Shown: in pieces, positions 15,847 through 25,907 of the stretch
Position numbering within the stretch: the first letter of the stretch is position 1
Layout of the letters: every line of letters starts with the position of its first letter
DNA from: Emticicia sp. BO119
GTDB lineage: Bacteria; Bacteroidota; Bacteroidia; Cytophagales; Spirosomataceae
Assembly: GCF_013912375.1 (NCBI RefSeq)
Contig: NZ_JACETV010000004.1
Location: forward strand, 248,001-312,000
Direction of reading: 5' to 3'
DNA: 64,000 bases
Position numbers and translations under genes: made by a program
Notes under the pieces: model-generated
Seen by the model: only the letters and a program-made list of their open reading frames with translations
Told to the model about the DNA's origin: nothing
Database searches by the model: none

Positions 15847-16971
15847 TCAGGTTAATATTATCCTCTTCCCGGTCTGTGCAGCTTCATAAATGGCAGTCAG
15901 GTATCTCATATCTTTCAAACCTTCCTCTCCTGAAATATGGCTTGGAAACATTTTTGTTTCCTGAAACTCCCGCGCAATAGCTTCTAACATATTGGCCTGA
16001 TGATGCACAACTGGCATATGTAATTCTCCCTGGCTTGTCCGACCCTTAATAGGCCCATAGCTATAGGCAGGGCTTAATTGAATGAAACCTTTCTCATAAG
16101 TGGCATATAACTGTTCAATATTGGTTTTGTAAGAAGTAAAGCCGTTAACAGTAACGGCATCGGGGAAATCAAACTGCCATGAGAGTGATTCTTCAACATC
16201 TTTAAAGCGCACAGGGTCTGTAATTGGACCGAATTGAGCAGTGACTGATAAAGGTTCTTTACCTGTTATATATCGGGAGCCTTGTACACAGTAAATTCCT
16301 ACATCCATCAAAGGGCCACCACCAGCCATTGCTTTTTTCAATCGCCATTGAGTGGGGTCACCTATAGTAAAACCAAAGTTTGTATTAATGAATTTAACAT
16401 TCCCAAAAACCTTTTCCCGACTCATTCTGATAATTTCTTTGGTAAATGGCTCAAAGTGCATACGGTAACCTATCCCTAATTGTACTCCGGCATCTTTACA
16501 GGCTTTAATCATCTCCTCGCATTCTTTTACACTATTTGCCATTGGTTTTTCGCACATTACATGTTTGCCTGCTTTGGCGGCACGTATTACGTATTCGTGA
16601 TGCATAGAGTTGGGAAGCACTACATATACAACATCAATATCTTTGTTGTCGGCTATCTGGTCGAAAGTCTGGTAGTTATAGACATTCTTTTTCGGAATAT
16701 TATATTTCTTCATCCATTCTTCGGCTTTAGCTGGGGTACCTGTTACGATACCTGCAAGATAACAATTAGGTGTTTGCTCCAGACCAACGGCTAACTGGTT
16801 TTTGGCATAACTTCCTAAGCCAACCAAAGCAATACCCAGCTTCTTGCCTTCATACTTGGGTTTAGATTCAGGAATACTCACCAGAGAGGGCACAGCAAAT
16901 GCTGCAGCTGTGGTGCCAAGTCCCACACCTAAGTTTTGTAAAAATGAACGACGGGATTGATTTTCGGCCAT
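15847..16971 (-). CDS. Gfo/Idh/MocA-family oxidoreductase with a Tat-type signal
   Basis: A 374-residue NAD(P)-dependent oxidoreductase. The N-terminus (NQSRRSFLQNLG, then a hydrophobic stretch) is a twin-arginine signal, so it is probably exported folded with its cofactor. The Rossmann motif is GLGSYAKN (from G51), and EKPMANS (E141-K142-P143) is the conserved sugar-oxidoreductase motif. The C-terminal half is the GFO_IDH_MocA_C beta-sheet. It resembles glucose-fructose oxidoreductase-type enzymes; the substrate is unknown. It follows the PD40 gene by 20 bases and ends in a strong terminator, so the two share a transcript. Confidence 0.88.
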   Translation of the reverse strand: MAENQSRRSFLQNLGVGLGTTAAAFAVPSLVSIPESKPKYEGKKLGIALVGLGSYAKNQLAVGLEQTPNCYLAGIVTGTPAKAEEWMKKYNIPKKNVYNYQTFDQIADNKDIDVVYVVLPNSMHHEYVIRAAKAGKHVMCEKPMANSVKECEEMIKACKDAGVQLGIGYRMHFEPFTKEIIRMSREKVFGNVKFINTNFGFTIGDPTQWRLKKAMAGGGPLMDVGIYCVQGSRYITGKEPLSVTAQFGPITDPVRFKDVEESLSWQFDFPDAVTVNGFTSYKTNIEQLYATYEKGFIQLSPAYSYGPIKGRTSQGELHMPVVHHQANMLEAIAREFQETKMFPSHISGEEGLKDMRYLTAIYEAAQTGKRIILT

Positions 16972-16991
16972 TAGATTAGGGTTTAAATAGT

Positions 16992-17900
16992 TTATTTATC
17001 TATACGATAAGTTACGAAAGCTAATTGTTTACTATCCGGCGACCAACTCGGTACATTGATAGTTCCTTGCCCGCCAAAAAAAACATCAGTTAAGTCTTTT
17101 ATTTTCCTGGTTTTCAAGTCCATCAGTCGGAGTTTCACATCTTTTCCGAATGGGTGAGAGGCTTTCTGATCTTCTATATAAGTGATGAATACAATCCATT
17201 TACCATCGGGCGAAGGGTGCGCAAACCAATTGCTGTATTCATCGTTAGTCAATTGTTCCTGCTCGCTACCATCAGGTTTCATACGATAGAGATGCATTTT
17301 TCCGGTTCGGTGCGAGTTGAAATAAATGTATTTACCATCAGGAGAGTATTCGGGGCCATCGTCCAGACTTTGCGCATTGGTTAGTCTCTTTTCTTCGCCT
17401 CCTGTTACCGGAATACTATACACATCAAATTCTCCGTTTCTCGAAGCGCAATATACAAGCGTTTGTCCATCAGGCGAAATACCATGCCAGTAAGAAGGTG
17501 CTTTTTCGGTAATTAATTTTGGTGTACCACCTTCGATCGGCAGTGTGAAAATGCGGGAAGAGCCACCTGGTGTACCTTTCATGCGATCGTCATTATGACT
17601 GATAACAATCATTTTGCCATCAAAGCTAATGCCGTGATCGTTATTGCATTTATTGGCAAAGTCGGTATTGATGGTACCCAGTTTTTCGCCGGTAGTAGAG
17701 ATTTTTTCTAATAAGCCTTTGGCATTGATAATAAAGTATTTACCGTCTCTCGACCAGTTGGGTGCTTCAAAATGACGTTTTTCTTTAAGAATGATGGTTC
17801 GTTTGCCTGATTTTATATTAATGGTTTCCAGTGTGCTTTCTACGTTCTGGGGTGTCTGGGCAAACACAGCAACGGGGAATATATAAAGTAAGAATTTCAT
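16992..17900 (-). CDS. TolB-like PD40 beta-propeller protein
   Basis: I take the ATG at 17898-17900, which begins a good signal peptide ([15 protein letters not shown]); the frame extends 22 residues further but without sense. The roughly 302-residue protein is one WD40-like PD40 propeller, with repeats such as [47 protein letters not shown] and [12 protein letters not shown]. It is likely periplasmic. It lies just upstream of the Gfo/Idh gene and 71 bases after nadB. No catalytic domain is attached, so a binding role is inferred. Confidence 0.85.
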   Translation of the reverse strand: MKFLLYIFPVAVFAQTPQNVESTLETINIKSGKRTIILKEKRHFEAPNWSRDGKYFIINAKGLLEKISTTGEKLGTINTDFANKCNNDHGISFDGKMIVISHNDDRMKGTPGGSSRIFTLPIEGGTPKLITEKAPSYWHGISPDGQTLVYCASRNGEFDVYSIPVTGGEEKRLTNAQSLDDGPEYSPDGKYIYFNSHRTGKMHLYRMKPDGSEQEQLTNDEYSNWFAHPSPDGKWIVFITYIEDQKASHPFGKDVKLRLMDLKTRKIKDLTDVFFGGQGTINVPSWSPDSKQLAFVTYRIDK

Positions 17901-17971
17901 AGAATTGAATACATTAGGCTTATAGTTGAATAGAAACCAAATGTATTCAATTTTTGACGAAATCACTAAAA

Positions 17972-19561
17972 TTAAAGTACGGAATTCTCAGGTTTACCAC
18001 CTAATTTATACGGATAGTCGGTAGTATAATGCAGACCCCGGCTTTCTTTGCGTTTCATGGCACAGCGAATCACCAATTCAGCGCATTGTATCAGGTTGCG
18101 TAATTCGCAAAGCTTTACTGAAAGCTTGGTTTTTTTATAAAACTCTTCTGTTTCATCTTTTACTAATTTTAATCTGCGCAAAGCGCGCTCTAAACGGAAA
18201 TCAGAACGGACAATACCCACATAGTCAGACATCATGCGCTGAACTTCACGTAAATTATGGGTAACGAGAATCTCTTCGTTCGATTGCTCTGTGCCAAATT
18301 CGTCCCAGTCAGGTACATTTTCCTGAAATCTGATTTTGTCTACATCTTCCGTAGCCTGGTGGGCAATACGATGCCCGAAAACCGCTGCTTCCAATAAGGA
18401 GTTAGATGCTAAACGATTGGCACCATGTAAGCCGGTAGAAGAGCATTCTCCACAGGCAAATAGCCTATGAATTGTTGAATGCCCGTATTCATCAACTAAA
18501 ACCCCTCCGCATAGATAATGTGCTGCCGGAACTACCGGAATCATGTCTTTAGTAATATCAAGCCCTATGCTCAAACATTTTTCATAGATATTCGGGAAAT
18601 GTTGCAGGATTAACTCTTTTGACTTGAAAGAAATATCTAAATATACATGATCTTCCCCCGATTTCTTCATTTCTGCATCTATCGAACGAGCTACTATATC
18701 ACGTGGAGCCAACGAACCACGAGGATCGTAGTTTTGCATAAACTCCTCGCCCTTTTTGTTTTTCAACACACCACCCTCACCTCTCACGGCTTCAGTAATC
18801 AGGAAACTCGGATATTCTCCCGGGTTATAGAGGGATGTCGGGTGAAACTGTATCATTTCCATATCTCTTACTCTGCCTTTTGCCCGATATACCATTGCGA
18901 TACCATCTCCTGTAGCGATAACAGGGTTTGTTGTAGCAGAATAAATATTGCCTGCCCCACCTGTAGCCATCAGGGTAACTTTTGAAAGAATGGTTTCAAC
19001 CTGACCGGTATGCACATTAAGCGCATACACGCCAAAGCAGGTAATATCGTTAGTTTCACGCGTAACCTGAATCCCCAAATGGTGTTGAGTAATGATTTCG
19101 ACAGCATAATAATGGGTCAGAATTTCAATATTTGGATTCTTACTTACCTGTTCGAGCAGGGCACGTTCAATCTCTTTGCCCGTAATGTCTTTATAGTGTA
19201 GTATTCTCTTTTCTGAGTGTCCGCCTTCGCGTGTCAAGTCGTACTCTGAACCGTGCTTGTCGAAATTGGTGCCATAATCTATTAGCTCCTGAATGCGGTC
19301 AGGGCCTTCGGTTACAACTATCTCCACAATCTTGCGGTCACAAAGGCCGTCTCCGGCAATCAATGTATCGCTGATATGCTTTTCAAAAGAGTCGGTTTCA
19401 GGGTCAAAAACGGCAGCTATACCACCTTGTGCGTACTTTGTATTGGTTTCGTCGGCATTTACTTTTGTCAGAACCAATACTTTTCCCTTGCTTGCTGCTT
19501 TAAGTGCGAAACTTAAACCTGCAATACCAGAACCTATCACTAAAAAATCTACTTTTTGCAT
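17972..19561 (-). CDS. nadB: L-aspartate oxidase
   Basis: A 529-residue flavoenzyme that oxidises L-aspartate to iminoaspartate, the first step of de novo NAD synthesis. FAD binding is GSGIAGLS (10-17); family signatures include [48 protein letters not shown] and [10 protein letters not shown] with [21 protein letters not shown]. The succinate dehydrogenase-like C-terminal helices are complete. nadA and nadC are not adjacent, but nadK lies 2.6 kb away on the other strand, probably by chance. Confidence 0.95.
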   Translation of the reverse strand: MQKVDFLVIGSGIAGLSFALKAASKGKVLVLTKVNADETNTKYAQGGIAAVFDPETDSFEKHISDTLIAGDGLCDRKIVEIVVTEGPDRIQELIDYGTNFDKHGSEYDLTREGGHSEKRILHYKDITGKEIERALLEQVSKNPNIEILTHYYAVEIITQHHLGIQVTRETNDITCFGVYALNVHTGQVETILSKVTLMATGGAGNIYSATTNPVIATGDGIAMVYRAKGRVRDMEMIQFHPTSLYNPGEYPSFLITEAVRGEGGVLKNKKGEEFMQNYDPRGSLAPRDIVARSIDAEMKKSGEDHVYLDISFKSKELILQHFPNIYEKCLSIGLDITKDMIPVVPAAHYLCGGVLVDEYGHSTIHRLFACGECSSTGLHGANRLASNSLLEAAVFGHRIAHQATEDVDKIRFQENVPDWDEFGTEQSNEEILVTHNLREVQRMMSDYVGIVRSDFRLERALRRLKLVKDETEEFYKKTKLSVKLCELRNLIQCAELVIRCAMKRKESRGLHYTTDYPYKLGGKPENSVL

Positions 19562-19632
19562 CGAGATAAAATTTGAATACTTTTCAATAAAAATTATTGA
19601 GTAGTGGTCGTTAGGTCATTCAAATGTTGGTA

Positions 19633-20406
19633 TTAATTATTGAGCTTTACAAACCCTCCATCAATCAGATAATCACAACCTGTGATAAATCCGGCTTCGT
19701 CAGAACATAAATACACAGCTAATGCGCCAATTTCTTCCGGTTTTGCCATACGGCCAATCGGTTGTGTTTTTGAAAGTTTATCAAACATTTCTTTTTCCTT
19801 GCCCGGATACGTCTTTTTCAGGAATCCATCTACAAATGGGGTATGTACACGGGCAGGAGAAATACTATTACAACGGATATTATGTTTCAGATAATCTTTG
19901 GCTACCTGTAAAGTCATGGTGTAAATAGCCCCCTTGCTTATCGAATAAGCAAATCTGTCAGGAATCCCAACGGTGGCGGCAATAGAAGCAATGTTCAGAA
20001 TTACACCTCCTCCTTTGTTTCTGAAATGTGGGATAACAGCTTGAAGGCAATTATAAGTGCCTTTTACATTTACATTAAACACTTTATCAAAATCTTCTTC
20101 AGTAGTACTTTCAACAGTGCCTATGTGTGCAATGCCTGCGTTATTAACTAAAATATCAATAGTGTTTTCTTTGGCTATTTTATCTATAGCTTTTTTTACT
20201 TCTTTCTGTTTTGATACATCTACTTTATGAAAATATGACTCACCACCGTTGGCATTAATGAGGTCAGCCTCACGTTCTGCCTGGTCAATGTTCAATTCAA
20301 ATATATGTACAGCCGCTCCTTGTTTAGCAAAAAGCCTGGAGATTGAAAGACCTATGCCGCTTGCACCTCCGGTAACGATGGCTACTTTATTATCAAGACG
20401 AAACAT
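19633..20406 (-). CDS. Short-chain dehydrogenase/reductase
   Basis: The ATG at 20404-20406 gives 257 residues, the normal SDR length; the frame runs 32 residues further back without homology sense. Motifs: TGGASGIG (cofactor), NNAG, catalytic S in NIASIAA, YSISK, and a PARVHTPFVDGFL loop after the active site. A classical NAD(P)-dependent oxidoreductase, cytoplasmic. The HTPF/GFL loop is like SDRs of sugar-acid (fuconate/rhamnonate-type) pathways, but that is recall only. A -7 box (TAATTTTG, 20457-20464) suits this start. It is followed by nadB at 71 bases, perhaps co-transcribed. Confidence 0.85.
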   Translation of the reverse strand: MFRLDNKVAIVTGGASGIGLSISRLFAKQGAAVHIFELNIDQAEREADLINANGGESYFHKVDVSKQKEVKKAIDKIAKENTIDILVNNAGIAHIGTVESTTEEDFDKVFNVNVKGTYNCLQAVIPHFRNKGGGVILNIASIAATVGIPDRFAYSISKGAIYTMTLQVAKDYLKHNIRCNSISPARVHTPFVDGFLKKTYPGKEKEMFDKLSKTQPIGRMAKPEEIGALAVYLCSDEAGFITGCDYLIDGGFVKLNN

Positions 20407-20456
20407 TTTACGAAAAATTAATAGATTAAATTTGTGCTTGTATCTTAAAATTTCGT

Positions 20457-20464
20457 CAAAATTA
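20457..20464 (-). promoter_or_regulatory. -7 box for the SDR/nadB transcript
   Basis: The minus strand reads TAATTTTG, a perfect TAnnTTTG match about 50 bases before the chosen SDR start, which supports that start over the longer frame. The -33 region is only T-rich. Confidence 0.45.
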
Positions 20465-20497
20465 GCAGTCAATTCTGTAAGTAAAAATATTTCTAAA

Positions 20498-20505
20498 TAC
20501 ATTTG
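20498..20505 (+). promoter_or_regulatory. -7 box for the MBL/beta-CASP gene
   Basis: TACATTTG matches TAnnTTTG, 80 bases before the ATG, with TCTG about 20 bases upstream as a weak -33. It lies 40 bases from the divergent SDR promoter. Confidence 0.45.
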
Positions 20506-20585
20506 TCAAAATGATGGGCGTATTTGCCACTTGTATTTCTTATAAATGTTTTTATTTCTCATAAAATATTATTTGAAAAGGACTT

Positions 20586-21980
20586 ATGAAAATTCAATTC
20601 TACGGAGCAGCGCAACGCGTAACCGGAAGTAAACATCTGATTACCACCGAGAAAGGAACAAAAATTTTATTGGATTGTGGTTTGTTTCAAGGTATCAATA
20701 CCTCTGACCTGAACCTGCAATTTGGCTTCGATCCTAAAGAGATAGATATTTTAGTACTAAGCCATGCACATATAGACCACACGGGCTTGGTGCCGAGATT
20801 GGTAAAAAAAGGGTTTAAAGGGGATATCTACTCAACCCACGCTACCAAAGATTTATGTGATATTATGTTATATGACTCGGCCTATATACAGGAAAAAGAT
20901 CTGGAAAGAGTAAATGAAAGAAGAAAGAAGCGTGGTGAGCCACTCCTCGAATTATTGTATAGCGAGGAAGACGTAAAAACCGCCCTTACCCTGTTTAAAA
21001 CCATTGATTATCATACACCTTTTTATTTAGAAGAAGGTGTAAAAGCAGAATACTATGATAGTGGTCATATTCTGGGGAGCGCGGGTATCTATTTAACTTT
21101 CGAAGAGCAGAATGCTACAAAGACTTTATTCTTTACAGGCGATGTTGGCCGGCCTAACGATAAAATACTCCGTAGCCCGGAAGCTTTTCCGCAGGCTGAT
21201 TATATTATTTGTGAATCAACATATGGTGACCGATTACATGAGCCGGAGATTGATATGAAAGCCCATCTTCTTAAGATTGTACACGATACCTGTGTTGTTC
21301 GTCGTGGAAAACTGATTATTCCTGCCTTTGCCGTTGATCGTACGCAGGAGTTAGTCTATGCTTTAGACCAGTTAGAAAGTGAGGGCAGACTGCCCAAAAT
21401 AGAGGTATATGTAGATAGCCCGCTATCGGTAAAAGCTACTATGGCAATGAAACAGAATGAAGACTGTTTCAATCCCGAAATTTTAGCTTACATCAAGCAT
21501 GATGGTGATGCCTTTGCTTTTGATAATCTGCATTATATCAGTGATGTTAACCAGTCAAAAGCCTTAAATACTTATAAAGAGCCTTGTATTATTATTTCAG
21601 CTTCAGGAATGGCAGAGGCAGGGCGTGTAAAACATCATATTGCCAATAATGTTGAGAATCCGCACAATACGATTCTTCTGGTAGGATATTGCTCCCCTGA
21701 AAGTTTAGGAGCCGCTTTGAAAGCACAACCCAAACACGTAAAAATATTTGGTGAAGTACATCGGGTAAATGCCAGAATAGAAATAATGGATTCGTTTTCT
21801 GCGCATGCCGATTATTCAGAGCTGATTACCTATCTGAAATGTCAGGAGGCTTCAAAGGTAAAAACCTTGTTTCTTGTGCATGGAGAAATATCAAGCCAAC
21901 TGGCATTTAAAAACCGTTTGTCATTGGCAGGCTTCAACAATATCCTGATACCCGCGCAAGGTGAAGGTTTCGATTTATAA
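20586..21980 (+). CDS. MBL-fold/beta-CASP ribonuclease-like protein (CPSF73-type)
   Basis: A 464-residue metallo-beta-lactamase with beta-CASP and RMMBL domains. The metal motif is SHAHIDHTG (H60, H62, D64, H65), followed by the H in YDSGHILGSAG and the D in FTGDVGR. The beta-CASP part has PAFAVDRTQEL and ISASGMAEAGRVKHHI; the C-terminal RMMBL has SFSAHADYSEL and FLVHGE. Family members are zinc-dependent RNases, like archaeal/eukaryotic CPSF73. It heads a plus-strand run but is 175 bases from nadK, which has its own promoter. Confidence 0.92.
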   Translation: MKIQFYGAAQRVTGSKHLITTEKGTKILLDCGLFQGINTSDLNLQFGFDPKEIDILVLSHAHIDHTGLVPRLVKKGFKGDIYSTHATKDLCDIMLYDSAYIQEKDLERVNERRKKRGEPLLELLYSEEDVKTALTLFKTIDYHTPFYLEEGVKAEYYDSGHILGSAGIYLTFEEQNATKTLFFTGDVGRPNDKILRSPEAFPQADYIICESTYGDRLHEPEIDMKAHLLKIVHDTCVVRRGKLIIPAFAVDRTQELVYALDQLESEGRLPKIEVYVDSPLSVKATMAMKQNEDCFNPEILAYIKHDGDAFAFDNLHYISDVNQSKALNTYKEPCIIISASGMAEAGRVKHHIANNVENPHNTILLVGYCSPESLGAALKAQPKHVKIFGEVHRVNARIEIMDSFSAHADYSELITYLKCQEASKVKTLFLVHGEISSQLAFKNRLSLAGFNNILIPAQGEGFDL

Positions 21981-22065
21981 AACACTTATAAAAAGGGAAA
22001 CTATAGCTGCCATAGCCATCGGAGGAGGGTTCATAAGAATCTTTCCTGTTTAGAGAAATTAATCA

Positions 22066-22109
22066 TAGCTTTGTATAAAAATTTCAGATGTTAGGTATTA
22101 TTAACATCT
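22066..22109 (+). promoter_or_regulatory. nadK promoter and hairpin leader
   Basis: TAGCTTTG at 22066-22073 is a full -7 match with TTTC about 20 bases upstream. The transcript would start near 22080 and include an inverted repeat, AGATGTTA (22086-22093) facing TAACATCT (22102-22109), within its 75-base leader. Confidence 0.45.
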
Positions 22110-22154
22110 TTGCACTTCATTTGCTATGATTAATAGCGTTAATAAACTTTCCAA

Positions 22155-23039
22155 ATGAAAATCGCCATTCACGGCCGAAAATTCAATGTGGAGTCTGTAC
22201 ATTATGTACAGCAGGTTTTTGATGAACTCCAGAAATACAAAGTCGAAATTCAGCTATCAGAAACCTTCAAGCGTGTTTTACTCCAATCGGGCATTCAGCT
22301 GCACTGCAAAAATGTTTATACCACCTCTCAGGAAATATTCAACGCAGATATTGCTTTCAGTCTTGGTGGAGATGGCACATTTCTTGAAACACTTTCACAT
22401 GTAGGCAAAAGAGAGATTCCTATTCTTGGATTTAATTTCGGAAGATTAGGCTTCCTTGCCGCAGTCTCGTCTGAACAAATCGAAACAACCATTGCCCAAT
22501 TAGTGAATGGGCAGTACGATATTGATGAGCGAACGATGCTTTCTGCTTATTCTGAAACCGAATTGTTTGAAGAGGGCATGAATTTTGCACTAAATGAAGT
22601 AGCCATTTCTAAAACGGATACATCTTCGATGATTGTGGTTCACGCCTACATCAACGGAGAGTTTTTGAACACGTATTGGGCTGATGGACTGATGGTAGCA
22701 ACTGCGACTGGCTCAACAGGCTATTCATTGAGTTGTGGAGGGCCTTTGGTGATGCCTCATTCAGCAAATTTTATTATTACGCCTATTTGTCCGCACAATC
22801 TTTTCGTCCGCCCCATGATTGTATCAGACGATAGCGTTATTTCGCTGAAAGTAGAGAGCCGTAGTAATAATTATCTGGTATCTATGGACTCAAGAGCCAA
22901 GATTATAGCCTCTGAAGAAGAAGCTACAATTACTGTAAAAAAAGAGGCATTCAAGGCAAGAATGATCCGAATAGATGGTAATAATTTTTTAAATACACTA
23001 AGAAGCAAACTAAAATGGGGGGTAGATGCCCGCAATTAA
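22155..23039 (+). CDS. nadK: NAD kinase
   Basis: A 294-residue NAD/polyphosphate kinase forming NADP from NAD. The catalytic GGDGTFLE is at 71-78, followed by the NEVAISKTD motif and the glycine-rich ATATGSTGYSLSCGGPL substrate-binding segment. The length is normal. In many Bacteroidota nadK is followed by a DUF6089/porG gene, uppS, bamA and ompH, as here (recall of synteny). The gene has its own promoter with a small hairpin leader. Confidence 0.95.
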   Translation: MKIAIHGRKFNVESVHYVQQVFDELQKYKVEIQLSETFKRVLLQSGIQLHCKNVYTTSQEIFNADIAFSLGGDGTFLETLSHVGKREIPILGFNFGRLGFLAAVSSEQIETTIAQLVNGQYDIDERTMLSAYSETELFEEGMNFALNEVAISKTDTSSMIVVHAYINGEFLNTYWADGLMVATATGSTGYSLSCGGPLVMPHSANFIITPICPHNLFVRPMIVSDDSVISLKVESRSNNYLVSMDSRAKIIASEEEATITVKKEAFKARMIRIDGNNFLNTLRSKLKWGVDARN

Positions 23040-23093
23040 TAATAAAACTTTTAATCATACGTTAAATAATTCAGACTAACATTGCTATTCCAT

Positions 23094-24152
23094 ATGAAAT
23101 TTCAACACTTGAAAGGGGCATTATTAAAGACTGCATTGTGTTTTTCTCTGGTACTGTTGATTGCTGGAGAAAATCTGGCTCAGGATGGTATATTCAGTAA
23201 GAAAAACAAAATAAATAGATATTCTTATCTGAGCATAGGAGGAGGCTCTTCACACTACTTTGGCGATTTGGCACCTTACAGGGTTTTTTATTATAGCTTA
23301 TATACCAATGTTCGTTGGAATGCTACTCTTAATTATACTCGCCAGCTTTCGCCCCGGGTTGGTGCCAGAATAGGATTTACTTATGCCAGAATTGCAGGGG
23401 ACGACTTTAATTTTGCACAAAGAAATTTAACCAGATATTATGCGAATTATTTAAGAAATTTACATTTCAGAAATGATATTAAGGAATTTACTCTTTCGGG
23501 GGTATTCAACCTTTTACCACAAACCGGCAAAGGACAGCAGGGTAGAAGAAACTTTATGCCTTATGCTGTTTTAGGAATTGGCTTCTATGGCCATAATCCG
23601 GTGGCAAAAGCTCCGGTAACGATTGAGAGTGGTGTAGTAAGCGTAACTAAAGGGTGGGTACCTTTGAAAACGCAAACAACAGCAGGACAAGGCTTAGATC
23701 CCTCATTTCCGAAATCATATTCTTTGTTGCAGGTGGTATTTCCAGGGGCTTTGGGGCTAAAGATGAAAATCAATGAGAAGTTTGATCTCAATTTCGAATG
23801 CGGGCTCAGAATAACCCCCTTTGATTATTTAGATGATGTAAGTGCAGACAAATATCCTAATCCTACTTTATTGGGAGACGCCAAAATTTATTCTAACCGT
23901 ACGGCAGAAGATTATTCTGCCCGAACAGGTAAAGATAGAATACCAGTATTTGAAGACATTATGACCAATCCGGTTTATGGACTTAATAAGTCTGGAGTAA
24001 TAACGCCAAGTGCAATGGGTGAGCAAAATATAGGTATAGGATATGCCGCAGGATTAGGCAGAGGGACTCCGAAATGGGACAGTTATTTTGTATCTCAAAT
24101 AACAATCAGTTATATCATAGGTAGTACTATTAAATGTCCGCCAATTAAATAA
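23094..24152 (+). CDS. DUF6089 (PorG-like) outer-membrane beta-barrel protein, copy 1
   Basis: I take ATG 23094 rather than TTG 23082; it gives 352 residues beginning with a signal peptide (MKFQHLKGALLKTALCFSLVLLIAGENLAQ). The protein alternates aromatic and small residues as a barrel (YSYLSIGGGSSHYFGDL, NATLNYTRQLSPRVGARIGFTY) and closes with a strand before CPP. PorG, in type IX secretion, is in the DUF6089 family and lies in the same nadK/uppS/bamA setting in Flavobacteria. This copy is larger than the next gene. A role in the secretion channel is inference. Confidence 0.75.
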   Translation: MKFQHLKGALLKTALCFSLVLLIAGENLAQDGIFSKKNKINRYSYLSIGGGSSHYFGDLAPYRVFYYSLYTNVRWNATLNYTRQLSPRVGARIGFTYARIAGDDFNFAQRNLTRYYANYLRNLHFRNDIKEFTLSGVFNLLPQTGKGQQGRRNFMPYAVLGIGFYGHNPVAKAPVTIESGVVSVTKGWVPLKTQTTAGQGLDPSFPKSYSLLQVVFPGALGLKMKINEKFDLNFECGLRITPFDYLDDVSADKYPNPTLLGDAKIYSNRTAEDYSARTGKDRIPVFEDIMTNPVYGLNKSGVITPSAMGEQNIGIGYAAGLGRGTPKWDSYFVSQITISYIIGSTIKCPPIK

Positions 24153-24194
24153 AACTATCACTCAATCAATTTCTTAGTTAAGCTTAATTTATCT

Positions 24195-24971
24195 GTGAAA
24201 AAAGGCCTTTTTCTGATTTTACTTATTGGAACACTACCAAAGCTGCAAGCCCAGATGTGGGAGATAGGCGCAGGTGTAGGTGGAATGAATTATAAAGGAG
24301 ATGTACTACCAACATTTAAACCCTTTTCGGTAGGCCCGGGAGCGAATGTATTTGCCCGGATGAATTATAGCCGTTCGCTTTCGTTGAAAGCAAATGCCTT
24401 AATTGGTAAAATACATGGAAATGACAATGATGTGAGCGATCCGTTTCATAGAATAAGAGGCTTTAGCTTTAATGCAAGTATTTTGGAGGCCGGAGGGCAG
24501 ATAGAATATAATTTTATGAATTTCAGAACCAGTGCTTCACGTATTGTGAACAACTGGACTCCCTACGTATTTGGCGGTGGGGCGATTACTATGAGAAGTA
24601 CTAAATATTCTTTAACAAACTTAATAGATACGGGTACAGGGTTTGTTTTTAACGGCACTTCATCGGGTAGTAGTAATACACGTATTAATTCATGGATTCT
24701 GGGTATTGGTTTAAAAAAAGAATTAAATGCCCGCTGGAACTGGGGAGTAGAGTTTGGTACACGATGGATTAACGATGATTTTCTGGATGGCTTAGGCTAT
24801 TATAAAGACGGTACTTATGATAACGATCCTTTGCCTGCTGTTATTACGCCTTTTGTTTTGCTTAATCGCAAACGCAGTGTACCGGGCACAAGAGCCAAAG
24901 ATATGTATTACTATACCAATATCTCAATCAGCTATTTATTCTACAAAGTGCATTGCCCGCCAAGAAGATAA
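24195..24971 (+). CDS. DUF6089 (PorG-like) outer-membrane beta-barrel protein, copy 2
   Basis: A 258-residue protein starting at GTG (24195), with signal peptide MKKGLFLILLIGTLPKLQAQ and then the classic DUF6089 opening WEIGAGVGGMNYKGDV. Strands such as RMNYSRSLSLKANALIGKIHGND and GVEFGTRWINDDFLDGLG suit an eight- to ten-stranded barrel. Both copies end in CPP and a short basic tail. It lies 42 bases after copy 1 and 181 bases before uppS. Its size and N-terminus are closer to PorG than those of copy 1, so this is the better PorG candidate. Confidence 0.78.
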   Translation: MKKGLFLILLIGTLPKLQAQMWEIGAGVGGMNYKGDVLPTFKPFSVGPGANVFARMNYSRSLSLKANALIGKIHGNDNDVSDPFHRIRGFSFNASILEAGGQIEYNFMNFRTSASRIVNNWTPYVFGGGAITMRSTKYSLTNLIDTGTGFVFNGTSSGSSNTRINSWILGIGLKKELNARWNWGVEFGTRWINDDFLDGLGYYKDGTYDNDPLPAVITPFVLLNRKRSVPGTRAKDMYYYTNISISYLFYKVHCPPRR

Positions 24972-25079
24972 TTAATCTGTTTCAGGTCTTGATGCGAAAG
25001 ATTCTGCTGTTTTTTGTTAAAAAATATTAACAAAAGTCTACAAATCTGTAAAAACTTATCAAACAAAGTTCTTTTTTCC

Positions 25080-25087
25080 TAACTTTG
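25080..25087 (+). promoter_or_regulatory. -7 box for uppS-bamA
   Basis: TAACTTTG, a perfect TAnnTTTG match, lies 66-73 bases before the GTG start of uppS in the only sizeable gap of the run. No TTTG lies at the usual distance upstream. Confidence 0.5.
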
Positions 25088-25152
25088 CAATCCTTTTTAT
25101 TAATTAGCATCATTGTTGGTTAATAATTCATCAATTGATAATTGTTTTTTAC

Positions 25153-25902
25153 GTGAAAGAAAACATTAATTTAAGCAATTTACCCAAACATATAGCCGTT
25201 ATTATGGATGGTAATGGGCGCTGGGCCAAGAAACAGGGAGCCATGCGCATATTTGGTCATCATCATGGTATCAAGTCTGTAAGAGAGACCGTTGAAGGCT
25301 GTGTGGAATTAGGGGTTAAATACCTTACACTCTATACCTTTTCAACTGAAAACTGGAATCGCCCTAAGCTTGAAGTGGATGGTATCATGCAATTGCTTAT
25401 TAAAACAATTGGCGAAGAAGTACCCGACCTGAATAAAAATAATGTCCGGCTTAAAGCTATTGGTGACATAGAATCGCTACCCAAATCTGCACGAAAAACA
25501 TTACAGGATTCTATCGAATTAACAAAAAATAATAAGGGTCTTACCTTGACCCTGGCCTTGAGTTATAGCGGTAAATGGGAGATTGTGGAGGTAACAAAGA
25601 AAATTGCTCAACAGGTAAAATCAGGAGCATTAGCCATTGAAAATATAACAGAAGAGGTATTTTCTTCGTATTTAGCAACAGAAGATGCTCCAGATGTAGA
25701 TTTAATGATTCGCACCGGTGGCGACCACCGCATAAGTAATTATCTGCTCTGGCAACTGGCTTATGCCGAACTGTATTTTATGGATGATTTGTATTGGCCC
25801 GAGTTTCGTCGGCAACACCTGTTCGAGGCTATTTATGAGTACCAGCAGCGCGAAAGACGCTTCGGAAAAACAAGTGAGCAATTACCTTCTGTAAAGGTAT
25901 AA
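25153..25902 (+). CDS. uppS: Isoprenyl (undecaprenyl diphosphate) synthase
   Basis: A cis-prenyltransferase making the C55 carrier for peptidoglycan and LPS. I take GTG 25153 (249 residues, MKENINLSNLPKH); a TTG at 25135 would add six residues. The signature IMDGNGRWAKK gives catalytic D19; GHHHGIKSVRETVEGC and LYTFSTENWNRP follow, and the C-terminal RTGGDHRISNYLLWQLAYAELYF and WPEFRRQHLFEAI are complete. It lies five bases before bamA, so the two are co-transcribed. Confidence 0.93.
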   Translation: MKENINLSNLPKHIAVIMDGNGRWAKKQGAMRIFGHHHGIKSVRETVEGCVELGVKYLTLYTFSTENWNRPKLEVDGIMQLLIKTIGEEVPDLNKNNVRLKAIGDIESLPKSARKTLQDSIELTKNNKGLTLTLALSYSGKWEIVEVTKKIAQQVKSGALAIENITEEVFSSYLATEDAPDVDLMIRTGGDHRISNYLLWQLAYAELYFMDDLYWPEFRRQHLFEAIYEYQQRERRFGKTSEQLPSVKV

Positions 25903-25907
25903 AATAT

